Positions 24,601 to 35,460 of a stretch of 64,000 bases of DNA are shown piece by piece (the first letter of the stretch is position 1; each line of letters starts with the position of its first letter). A model generated the notes under the pieces. It was not told the DNA's origin, made no database searches, and saw only the letters and a program-made list of their open reading frames with translations. The stretch is from positions 1 to 64,000 of the forward strand of contig CAXAMN010018702.1 of NCBI GenBank assembly GCA_963970005.1, read 5' to 3'. The position numbers and the translations under genes were made by a program. Source of the DNA: Durusdinium trenchii (taxonomy: Eukaryota; Sar; Dinophyceae; Suessiales; Symbiodiniaceae).

Positions 24601-27279
24601 GATGTTGATTGAGAACCCCCTCCCATTTGAATCTGACATGTCCAAACGAACAGCCTACAGGGTTCGTTTGCAGGCTAACGCTTGGTGGCAATGGGAAGCC
24701 CAAAGTGGAGTATCCCAAGGAAGTTTGCCAAGGCCTTCGGGGTTGGTCGGGGTCGAAATGGGTTGTTTTCTATGCCGGCCTCTCCTCGGCTTGGAGGAGA
24801 GCTTCGCTTGGACGTTCGTTAAACATGGTTCGGCTTTCCTGAAAATGCTGGTGCTCCTGAGGATGTCAACCAAGAGGTAAGGTATAGGAATCTTATTGTC
24901 GAGTACAATGGCTTGTATAGCAGTTCCAAAAATGGGTACGAAGGAGGAACCGGGTCACTGACAGGAAGACCAGCTTTCCGGAGTTTTCTACTCTATAAAG
25001 ACATAATTATGATCCTGTTCCTCTTGTGCTGTTCTGGCTGGGAGGGTAGCCAATATGTAGCCATGTAAGCAGTTTGCAGTTGCGAGAGAGGATCATTTGT
25101 TTCGTGGAAACTTGGACCTCGGGGACTCATTTGAGGGGAGGATGAACAAGTACCAGAAGGAGTCTGCACCCGGTGTCACACGTGTCAACTGACCATCGAA
25201 CAAGACATTGTGGCCATGATGATCCATTGCCAGGTATCTTTTGAAACCCTCACTTGCAGGATCTTCCAATGATACCATCAATTCTGGAAGCCTCCAGCTT
25301 CCCCACCCCTCCCCCCCAAAAAGCTTAAGAATTATCTTCTTATGACTTATGTGATCTGTTCGCATTTCTTCGAAAGAATTTCCGACTTTCGGGGCCCATG
25401 CTGCACGCTCTGACCGGGGCTCCCAGCCTCACGGGGCTCCCGCACAGGTCGGGCGCGGGACCTCGACGCCTCAGGTGCCAATCCGGACCTGATCCCGGCC
25501 ACGCTGGGCGTGCTCCACGATGCGGGACATCGGCTGCAACAGGTTTCGCACCAAGCGCAAGCGCGTTGGAAACGGAGAAACACCACGGTCCGGTGACGTT
25601 GGCGGCTTCTTGTGGGGTTAAAATATATTTAAATCCTAACGGAAGGAGAGAATAGCTTCTGAAGCTGCTTTTTTAGCAGAGACTTGATGTTTGACATATG
25701 TTTGACACCAGAATGATGGGATTATATCAAAAATGATAGCAGAAGATCAACATGATTGATGTTCATTCTGCTTGGAAGGGTCAGTGACCTTCATTCATAA
25801 TTGTATGTGTTTTTGTTGGAGCCCCAAACCTCCTGATCAACTCCTCCCCTGCCTGGCCCAGACCATCCATGGCGACTGGAATCAGTTACATGATACTCAT
25901 GACCCATCCAATCCAATGTGGCGAAACAAACTCTTCCAGAGTCCCATTCGCGTCAAGTGGTCGATGCATCCTCAATCCAAAAGCACCGCGTCACGTCAGT
26001 TGGTAGGTCTCCATTGCTTTGCCCTTGGGCTATGCCTCACGCTCCATGGAGCTCATGCGCGTCCGGGTCCCCGGGAACTCCCGAGACGGCGAAGGAACAC
26101 CGTTTGGGGGGGTAGGGGTGGAGGTGTTTGGGATGTGGTTGTGAGGTATCAAACGACGTGAGGCACGTGAGGTATCAAGTCTTTCTCTGAAAATCACGAT
26201 AATCACAATCAACCTTCTCACTGTGGGAAGGGATGACCTATACACCACAGTAAAGAGTGGGCTACTTGAGATGAACGTGGGTGAAGGACTTAAAACGATT
26301 CAACCTTGACAGCCACATCAGCTACATATCCCTTCTGCTTGCAGGGCTTGATTCCCAGACATGTTTGAGTTTACGCCAGGCCATTGACCATTTGATACAA
26401 ACTGCGCAAGGTAAGCAGATTGAATCAAAGTCTTGCGGGTACTTTTCCATGCTTTCAGACCACGTGTTTGTTCTTCCACCTTCGGCTCGCCGTTCCCCAC
26501 GGTGTGTGGACGGACGGAGGTTCTCCCACTCCGGTGGGGCCTGACGGCGTTTCGCGCCCAGGTGCTGACGGTCTGCGGCAGCATGAGATCCTTGAAGCTC
26601 TTGGGATTCGCTTCGGTAGCTCAGATGAGATTGCTCAGAATCCAGGAGACACAAACAGCTTTTACATGCATGTATATGGTTAACAGTTGACAGTTTGTAA
26701 ATGTTCGTAATCTTAAACAAAAAGTTCAAGTGGACACATATACTAAGCATTGTGCATATAATATATATATATATATTTATTTAAGTATATTTATACATTC
26801 TAAGTTTGATATTACATTAAATCAACAACACTTGTTCTCGTCCAAAGACTAACAGGAAGCACTAGTCTGTTCTTCCCGCACCACTCAAGGACGTGCTTGC
26901 GTGAGTGTGTTCTGTGGCAAGCTTTGGCACGAAAGACTGACCAAAAGCTGGACTTCATTCTCTCGTGCTTTGGGAGAACATCCACCTTGAAGAGGATTGG
27001 ATTGACAGGTGACTGTCCTGGCGGTCACATCATTCAGTTGTCATGCTGTGATTGTGGCGACCTGGGTCCCGGGTGCTCCCTCTAAAGTCATCTTGGCCCT
27101 CTCGCCTTGTGTCTCGCCACTACGAAGAAACGGACTTCGTGTTCGCATACGAGTGAATACCTGGATGCAGCCTGGAGGTGACGTGGCTGTCTGAAAGAAT
27201 CATGGTGACGTGGATGGCATGGTTATGTGTTCGTATCCGGAAAATGGTCATCCTTTCGGTGGCATGCCATCCACATAAC

Positions 27280-27402
27280 CAGGAGCAACTAGGAACAACT
27301 AGGAGCAAGGACGCTACGAACGGGGCTCCTGGCCTTACTAGGAGCAAGAAGCTACTATAGTAACAAAGGGCATCGCTACCTAGGAGCAAGGACGCTACTA
27401 TC
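27280..27402. repeat. CTAGTAG-family modular repeat block (reverse orientation)
   Basis: Modules AGGAGCAAGGACGCTAC, GGGGCTCCTGGCCTTACTA and GGAGCAAGAAGCTACTA are joined in tandem. They are the reverse complement of the modules at 29197-29420 and 31857-31950. Confidence 0.8.
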
Positions 27403-28396
27403 TCCTTTTCAGTTGCAACAAGACCCGCAAATCGTTTGTCTCTAGACGTTGGTGGAAAGGGTGTAGACAGAAAGCATCAGAAAGCCTTGGTTGGTGTAGA
27501 CCGAAAAGCTAATCTGCACTCTGACTAACTAACATGGAAGTGGATGGCATGGGTTTCTGTTGGAAGACGACTTTCCTTTACGAACGCGGTTTTTTTTCTC
27601 CACGTAACCATGTGATGTGCAGTGTCGGTACACGTACCAAGCTGATCAGCTCGTCTCTCAGGCATCCATGAAAGAGTCACAGCTGCCACCAGAATGGAAC
27701 TCCTTCGGCAGCGCGTCCGGGGGACACGGACGAAAGGACGGTTGTTTCAGAACGGAGACGATCACAGAGACGACACCCCAGTGCAAGCTCCTTTCCTTTC
27801 TTGAGAGGTCTCCCAGTATAACAGTATAACATGCTATAACTAATGCTAGACATAGTACCCAGTGGAATGAAGAGCAATTGAAGCACCCTTTCGGCAAGTA
27901 GTCAGCCATCTTCAATATGTCTTTGAACTGGCATGCGGATTCCTGCAACAGCACTGCGCACACTGAAGTTGTCAGAGTCAGACACCATGTCCCATGTGAA
28001 AAAAAGTTCAAGTACGGCTAGGTATCTACGAGATTCTACGAGTCCCTATAGATCCACATACCTTCTCAGGTTAGGTATCACTGGGCCCTCCTGGCGACCG
28101 CCTACATAAATAGTCAATAGTCTCCCTGCTCACTGCACCGACCTGATTCGGTGCCAGTGGATCCATCACCCAGACGCTCCCTGGGACTGCCATATTTGCC
28201 GATCAGTTGGGGTGGTTTGGGGGTCAATGTAGTCATATATTCATACATGGAGTGTTTGGGTAAGGAGTGGAAGAGATCACCGGCAGTTCCCTGAGGCCAC
28301 GTTGGCTCTTCGAGGATCGCCTGCAGCGGAAGAGGCGCGGAGTCTGGAACACACTCGCTCGCTGTGAACCCAATGATCAGGAGATGGATTGGGAAG

Positions 28397-28480
28397 TCCT
28401 TGATTCATGCAACCTCCTCACTCCTCACCCAATTGAATTGAAAGACCTCTTCATAAGGGGGGTATGAATCAAGAGGTCTA
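28397..28480. mobile_element. Short hairpin element, copy 1
   Basis: The ends CCTTGATTCATG and TATGAATCAAGAGG are inverted, and the centre carries AATTGAATTG and CCTCTTCATA. A second copy with the same ends and centre is at 39818-39954. The structure suggests a MITE-like non-autonomous element. Confidence 0.55.
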
Positions 28481-29196
28481 CATTATGTGAGTTGAAGGAT
28501 GATGATGTGTTGTTCTTCATGCTCTTTTCAACCCACCTACCAACCCACCCCAGCCAACGGTGAACCGTTGAGGTGAACCATCTGGGAGTTGACCCGGGAT
28601 GAACTTCAGGGGAACTCGGCTGAAAGTGAACATCGGGTATGTTGAGAGATGTTGAGAGTCATGGGGTATGTTGTCCACAGGTTTTGTTTGTGCACAAAGT
28701 TATATAAGTTATATATAGTATAGTTTGAGGGAGCTTCTTCTTGTTTGCAGTCATACCCCAGTGATGACCCTTGTTTCCGTGGAGGACGCACTGGCAAGCT
28801 CTTCATGGTTTGTTGGCTGCGGGGAACCTCAATTCGCGGGGGGGGGCTGTGATTGAACGCACGCATTTGAGTTGAAAAAACAACCCATAATATGTATTAA
28901 GTAAGGAAGGTTCCCAGAGGTTAAGAAATAGCTTGGCCACCGCTTGGTATTCTGTTGCTCATCTTGTGTCCTTCTTTTCCTGGATGGTTTCACCTTCGAT
29001 TGGCTTAGTCACTAAGTCATTACTGCATCACATTTCTTTGGTAGGACAAAGGACTCAAATGAATGTCAGCGCCCTGAAGATCAGCCTATGTTTTGTTTGT
29101 CATTGAAGGTGGATGAGATTCAAGGTGGATCAGCGTGGTAGGTTTCACTGCGGTAGGCACAGTAGGCACCCGGTGGTCACGTGTGGTCCTGCTCCG

Positions 29197-29420
29197 TTCG
29201 TAGCGATGCCCTTTATTCCTAGTAGCTTCTTGTTCCTAGTAGTAAGGCACTTGTTTCTACTAGCTTCTTGTTACTACTAGTAAGGCACTTGTTACTACTA
29301 GCGATGCACTTGTTCCTAGTAGCTTCTTGTTCCTAGTAGTAAGGCCAGGAGCCCCCAGTAGCGTCCTTGCTCCTGTAGGGATGCCAGGAGCCCGTAGTAG
29401 CTTCTTGTTCCCAGAGGCAC
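29197..29420. repeat. CTAGTAG-family modular repeat block (longest)
   Basis: About ten short modules of 16-24 bases alternate: CTAGTAGCTTCTTGTTC, CTAGTAGTAAGGCA and TAGCGATGCACTTG. The palindrome CTACTAGTAG recurs at the boundaries. Confidence 0.85.
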
Positions 29421-31856
29421 CAGTTTGGATAGTTTATTCTGTGACGTGGGGCATATGATGAGCAACTTCTTTGCTGGACGACGAGATCACCCGACAAATG
29501 GAAAGACACAGCGCATCACAGGGCTTCAACATGCATTGGGATTATGCATGATTATGCATTGAGTTTGGTCCTGTAAGAGTTGATTCTGTTCGTCGGGGGG
29601 GGGGGCCCCCCTGGATCAAATCCCCCCTGCGCCGGTTCACGCCGTCATGGACTTCTACCAGGGTTACTTGTGATTGCCTGCTACCCTTCGTTCACCCCCT
29701 CCTCTCTCAAGTTTCAAGTGAGTTGAATCCACCGAGCAGCGTATGACTTGGTGACCTTTTGTTGCGCAGCATTCATGTTTTCGAACGGGACAGCGACTCG
29801 CGCGGAGCCGCTCAGGCAGCTGAATGTTCGGTGTTCTAGCTGTATTCACAGGGAGTGCGTCAAGCATCAGCAAGATTACCTTTCAGATTTCTTCACTGTC
29901 ATATTATGTAGGTGTGTGGCTGTGTAGCTCAAATAGGAAGACTTCCCAAATAGACCCCTGGAAGGAAAATTGACAAACGTCCATTGGGTTCGGGGTATCC
30001 CAGATTTAAGAGTCCGCACACTTCTTGATGCACCCGATTTAAACCTCCAGATTCATTTGAACCTCTTGGAATCCTCCACCGCTATTCTCCGGTCGAATGC
30101 CGGGAGCTAATACAAAGAGCCACAGTTCGTTTTGCTCCTCAGCTCGATCCAAACAGGTGAGCCACAATGAGTTTTGTTCCTGCTAGGGATCACGACTGCA
30201 TGGGATGACCATCGCGGGGTTTTGTGTTAACTGCGTGGATGACGTATTGTGCCCTCCTCAGATTGTTATATGTAACATTCCCAAACTTTGATATATGTAA
30301 CTCTTCTACAAAGTGTTCTTCATGTAATTCAAATCCGATGTTTCTTTTTTTTGACAGACTCAAGACTCCAAACCGGAAGCAGTACACTTCCCAATTTACA
30401 ACGAACAAATTATCAAGTGCCACCTCTTCAAGAATAAACACTACTGCACCTAGCCAGCTGGACAGCCCATAGGATCTTCTTATAGGATCTAGGTCGTCGA
30501 ACAGAAGTGCTAGGTTGTTATGTAATCGTCAAAACATCGAGAATTCTGCAGGTCTGTGCACCATGTCCTATATAATATACTAGGTCTTGTAGGTTTGCTT
30601 ATAGGTTTGTCGGGGTCTCCCAGGCCCTGCCCCACTTGGAGCAGTTCAACGACCTGGCCCTGGGAGGCTCCAGCATGCGGGAGTCGTCCGAGTGCCCAGT
30701 CTGAGACGGCCGCGCTGGAGCCCTTGGTTGGTTGATGAGTAGAGGGGAACACCCTGGAAAACCCTCCAAGAGTACAAGCAATAGGGTCTATGGTGCCAAA
30801 TCGGTACGTCTATTAGTCCCAACAGATACAAAAAGGACATCATTGGGTGGAGGTGGAGGTGCATCATTTCACGATCTCCCGGCAACAAAATCCAGAGAAC
30901 GTCTAAACTAGGAAAAATAACTGGACAGCCCACAATGAAGCCCTTGGTCAGCCGGATCCGTTCTCTACGGACCCCAGCAATTTGTAATTTTATGCATCGC
31001 GCCATGACGTGAGGCAGTACTGAATCGATTTGAATCAGTTTTGAGCGGAGTCTCCGCAATTCCTTGCAGCTTTCTGGTGTACATCGGCGAAACCCAGCTG
31101 TCATAGCTGCCCAGCCCCAGGATCCGTGCCCAGCTGTCCAACCAAGTTCGTTTCGTACTTCGCTTCACCAGAAGAAGACCCATCCAGCCATGGGGCTATG
31201 GGAACTCCCATGGGAACTCTGCAGTGGATGGGTCGACTATAGGATCTGTCCGTCCGCTTGTGGATGGGGTTGATGGCTCCAAGCTGCTATCTCTTTCCAA
31301 GGCCAGAGCTCACCTGCTTGCTGTTGATGCAGTGTTTGGAAGGCTGGACCGGGAGGCATGCTAGTGTTGGCCTCGATCTGGGTGTTTGATGGAAGTGACC
31401 AAGATTCTGATCCAGGGTTTGAACATTCTATTATATTCTATTGCTGTTTCGAATCTGTTGTTTGCTTTTGCAAACATCGATGTCACTGTCAGAAAAAGAA
31501 ACAACGTATATCAACGTATCGTATGTTGTTTTCCCATTTTGCACAATCATTTCGTTGGCTCAACCAACAATTGTTCAGCTGATGTGTGACGATGAGGGTC
31601 AAAAAGGTCAGTTTGTGCCAGCTGGGTCCAAATAGTCCAATACATGTCACAGATGTATCGCATGGCCATGGCAGGAGTGCTTGTGTCTTCTCACCACGGA
31701 CACGGGTGGCACGTCTCTGTGTCCTCAACGCTTCTAGGTATCGCCACGGACTTGGCGGACGGCGTGGGTGGAAGCGAAGCGCTGTCGGGAGGCCGAACGG
31801 AAGCACAGCCTGTTTCAGGCCTCAAAAGGGGGCGAGGCGGCCAGAAGTGTGGCGCA

Positions 31857-31950
31857 CAGTAGCTTCTTGCTCCTAGTAGTAAGGCCAGGAGCGCCCCTAG
31901 TAGCTTCTTGCTCCTAGTAGCGATGCCCTTTGTTACTAGTAGCAAGAAGT
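31857..31950. repeat. CTAGTAG-family modular repeat block
   Basis: It contains AGTAGCTTCTTGCTCCTAG twice, with AGTAAGGCCAGGAGC and TAGCGATGCCCTTTG between, matching the other blocks. Confidence 0.8.
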
Positions 31951-32366
31951 GCTTGGCAAGACATGAGGATTTGACAATATTTATGCATCTATAGTGTGGG
32001 GAGAAGCCCCCTGGTTTCTGGAAGGCCTTTTCGGGGGCGTAGTCGGGGGGCCGACTATCACCATCCCCAATGTGTACAACCATATAGATTTTGTCTATTA
32101 TACATTATATACTCACATGAATCCAAACATCACACAGGTTGGTCTATTTGAGGGTGTAACAGTCTTGATCTACAGAACCATGATGGAGAAACGTCTCACA
32201 GGGGAACCCTCAATACCGATGATCCTGACTTTTACCCCTGAATTGGTGCCTTCATGTCTGAAGATTTGACACCGCGATCTTGTCTGATCAAGTGCTGTTC
32301 ATCATGGACTCCATGGACTGTTTCATTTCGTTCCTTCGTTCTCCAAGGCTGAAGGCCAATTTGCAG

Positions 32367-32429
32367 GCGGATGCAGATGTGGATGCCTTCTGCGACGTCT
32401 TGCGGATTCTCAGCCCGGGCTCGCAGTCG
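32367..32429 (+). CDS. Possible 21-codon exon
   Basis: The exon reads ADADVDAFCDVLRILSPGSQ between the acceptor CCAATTTGCAG|G and a textbook donor TCG|GTGAGC. The flanks are good and the frame is open, but the protein family is not recognised. It may belong to the LRR gene or to a gene further right. Confidence 0.42.
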
Positions 32430-32722
32430 GTGAGCGTGACCGGTTGCAAACTTCGGCGCACGCAGTCGTGCAGCCTCAGACTTGGTCCCTGTTCTTGAAC
32501 CCCTTTTTTTGGGGAGCCCTATAGGGCTCCAACCATACATATCGGTTAGACCCTGGCACCCACCCCAAACCCACCCCAACCACCACCTGGGGATGTGGTT
32601 GGAGCCCAAACGGGAGTAATCCCACATTGAACCGCATGGGATCCCAGTGCAGCTTCACACCGTTCACCACTCGGAGACTGCAGCTTATACAATCGGTGCC
32701 TCGGAGACTGAGCTCGGGACGG

Positions 32723-32840
32723 GTACACTCTGACGAACACATCAGATGGAAGGGGAAAATGGATGAACATGGTCACTTTTTAGACTACTTTCCCTTTATG
32801 AATAGGCCATATTCCATGTGATGTGTTCATCAGAGTGTAC
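32723..32840. mobile_element. MITE-like 118-bp element with terminal inverted repeats
   Basis: GTACACTCTGACGAACACAT (32723-32742) pairs with ATGTGTTCATCAGAGTGTAC (32821-32840) with one mismatch, and the pairing extends two bases inward. The 74-base interior has no ORF. No clear target-site duplication was seen. Confidence 0.7.
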
Positions 32841-32900
32841 TTGAGGCCTTTCATTCCCGCCCCTGTGCGTTCCAGTTTGAGCACTGAAACAAAGTCGCAG

Positions 32901-32971
32901 GTCGGACACCTCTCCTCATTGACTTGAACTTTTCGGACAAGCGCATGGAAACCGCCGGGGCCGCAACAAGG
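32901..32971 (+). CDS. Possible LRR exon
   Basis: After the acceptor AAAGTCGCAG the frame reads PLLIDLNFSDKRMETAGAAT, which fits the LxLxxN start and the GA of a RNI-type LRR unit. The donor is unclear. It may be the last visible part of the long LRR gene or a second LRR gene. Confidence 0.4.
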
Positions 32972-33822
32972 GGCAACATCTGAGGATGTTAGAAGGTGCT
33001 GGAAGAGTTATCCAAGGGTCCCGGTCAGGGATCTTCTCTTTCCATAATTATAGACAGTTGATGAGGTCTTTTTGGAGCAGGATGTGGATGCTGCCATACT
33101 GGCATGCTGCATGTTTTGTTGCCCACATTATATCGGCAAATACTCCAGTGGTAACATTGGGTCCACCAGTCAGTTCATGTCTATTGCTCTCCAACATCTA
33201 TGCCAATTGTTTCGAGCCAAACCTGCATCGCTTTGAGCAAGTCAGACGGAAAAACATCACAACATGAGCATGCGGATCCAGGGAATGTGCATTGATGTGT
33301 AGATGATCAGTTACTTAAAACCAAAGACAGGAGCTCCTGGAAGATCCTAAGTTCTTTGAGTTATGGACGAACCATTTGTCCCACCACCGTCGAAGGGAAA
33401 AGCCATGTCAAGCAAGCAGCGAGCTTGAGCATTGATTCTTCGCGTGGGCCTGCTGCCTTCACTCCCATGCTTTTGGCCTTTGGCGCCCAGCAGGTCTCGA
33501 AGGGAGCGTTTTGCACGAGCGCTCAGCATTAAGCCCACCCAGATGGCACCCATGCACCTCACCAAGAGCCACGTATGTTTTTGGACAAAGACTCCTTGCA
33601 GGTGTTCACCCCTTTTCCACCGGTCCGGGAAGGTCTTTGAACATATTCGTCCTTTCCACCATGCAGACACGCGTTTCTATTTTCCCATTCGTGCAGGAAA
33701 ACACGTGTTTGCATGTTCCCTCCACACCATGTGCTTGTCCCTAAAAAACACCTATTCCAGTCATTTGCATATTCCAGTCTAGTCGTTTCTTCACACCAAA
33801 AACGCCCCTGATCTCTTGCCAG

Positions 33823-33903
33823 GCATCTGCGACCCGCGCGGCCATCGCCGCACCAGATTCGGCGGGGCGTTCCGCGTTCAACCGGGTCGTGTCTGGCAAC
33901 ACG
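33823..33903 (+). CDS. Possible 27-codon exon
   Basis: A strong acceptor (CCCCTGATCTCTTGCCAG|G) and a G|GC donor bound an alanine- and arginine-rich open frame (ATRAAIAAPDSAGRSAFNRV). This composition resembles an organelle transit peptide. It lies upstream of the SAM methyltransferase exons and could be part of that gene, but no phase join can be shown. Confidence 0.35.
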
Positions 33904-34302
33904 GCACGGTCAACTGGGTCAACGAAAGGATGGCGCCACCTGGTGGAATTGGGAGAAGAACTCACGGCTGCCGCACTCCAACATCGGTCGGCGCTAGTTT
34001 GGTAATGGAGGGTACGGCACTGGCATGAATGTGTCAATTGGTCATATCGTCTTTGACTGGATCACATGCTTCACATGGTCTTACTTGGATACCTGAAGTG
34101 CCAACGGTTGGGCTTGCTGGAGTCAGCATCCTTGCCCAGAATGTACCAGGTCAACGTGGGCCTGAAATTGCTCAGGTTCACGCCGCAAACGGCTGGCCTT
34201 TGCCGTAGAAGCCCAAACATCAAACTGGTGTCCAACGCCAGTTTCCAAAGTTTCCATCAGATGTTGATCACCAGTGTCCACCACTTTCGCTTTTCGCCCC
34301 AG

Positions 34303-34419
34303 GTGCTACGCCAACCTTCCCCTTGTGTGCTGTTGGCCCAGCTGCTTTGCTGCTCCTGCGCCGTGATCCACGGCGCAGCCGCGGCAGCGCTACCGGGCCG
34401 TCGCGGCTGGCGAGGAGCG
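34303..34419 (+). CDS. Possible exon with hydrophobic leader
   Basis: After TTCGCCCCAG|G the frame reads CVLLAQLLCCSCAVIHGAAA and then an alanine-arginine stretch. This looks like a signal peptide with a cleavage-type AAA site followed by a basic transit-like region, as in plastid-targeted dinoflagellate proteins. It lies 1 kb upstream of the first methyltransferase exon; linkage is inferred only from position. Confidence 0.33.
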
Positions 34420-35191
34420 CATTGACGGAGAGGGACACGGTGAAGATGGTGCCTGGGCCGATGTTGCTGGAGCGGTGGTTTCAGAAGGTTCCATGGCACT
34501 GGGGGTCCCCAAGATGGCACTGCCATCTCTCAATCCACTAAAGAAGATGGACATGTCCGGCTTGCAGTGCTGCACTGCTTACAGATGTGATGAGTTTCTG
34601 AAAAACAGATGTGATGAGTTTCTGTGTTATGGACCTGCCACAAGGAGGAAAGCAAAAGCTCTCCTCCTCATGGAGGGTGTCTTAGCTCAACGGCAGAAGA
34701 GAATCACGGATGTTTCCCCAAGCAGCACGGTGCACTGTGCGATAGCCGGGTCCTCCGGTTTTGACCCACAGCCCGAGGATGGCTTCCCAGATGAGCTCTT
34801 CTACCTCGTTCCCCGGATCGGCGTGCAGCTTGGCCTTGGCCAGCGGCTTTTGGTCGGCAGACTTGGTTGGGAGGTTCATTGATATTCATGTGCAGTGCAG
34901 ATTCAATAATACTGTGTATATATAGGTATAATTATACATTATAATATACAGAGAGAGAGAGAGAGATCGAAAGGGAGATGGAGAGTTTTTTCAACCAATT
35001 ACAACCGATATAGCTTGTTCTGGGGTTGTTTTACCATGGAGGGCTGCTTGTAGTTTTTCTAATGTTCAAGCAGAAAGCATACAGAGCCAAGCAAGGTTCT
35101 TCTTAGATGATTGAGATGTCAGAGATGTGACAAGCTCCCGAAATCTGCACAAAACATGCACACACACACGATATTTATAATCGATAGTCGT

Positions 35192-35194
<3 letters not shown>

Positions 35195-35272
<78 letters not shown>

Positions 35273-35282
35273 NNNNNNNNNN

Positions 35283-35329
<47 letters not shown>

Positions 35330-35356
35330 AAGATAGATAGATAGATAGATAGATAT
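35195..35356. repeat. (GATA)n microsatellite with assembly gap
   Basis: About 35 to 40 GATA units are interrupted by ten N at 35273-35282, so the true length is unknown. Confidence 0.97.
35273..35282. other. Assembly gap, 10 N
   Basis: Ten undetermined bases lie within the GATA microsatellite, probably a length the assembler could not resolve. Confidence 0.99.
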
Positions 35357-35460
35357 TATAAACAAAAACAATCCAAAACATATTTATATATGCAGCCTGC
35401 AGACAGTGCCTTCTTGGAGCTTTGAGAACCATGGCAAACCTTTTCGTTGCAAATCCTCCA

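Larger units (their letters stand above)
21626..32366. other. Gene-poor stretch with repeats and one weak exon
   Basis: I saw no gene I can support in this 10.7-kb stretch. A possible 18-codon exon lies at 26562-26615 (VLTVCGSMRSLKLLGFAS after a good AG|G acceptor, donor TCG|GTAGC). Microsatellites occur at about 21388-21412, 23122-23137 and 26756-26778. Two blocks of the CTAGTAG-type repeat (27280-27402, 29197-29420) and one copy of a hairpin element (28397-28480) are listed separately. The rest is probably intron of the LRR gene or intergenic DNA. Confidence 0.45.

Noticed and set aside
34682..34889. Open frames on both strands, the minus one protein-like
   Set aside because: No splice signals or family motif support either strand, and the opposite frame is equally open.
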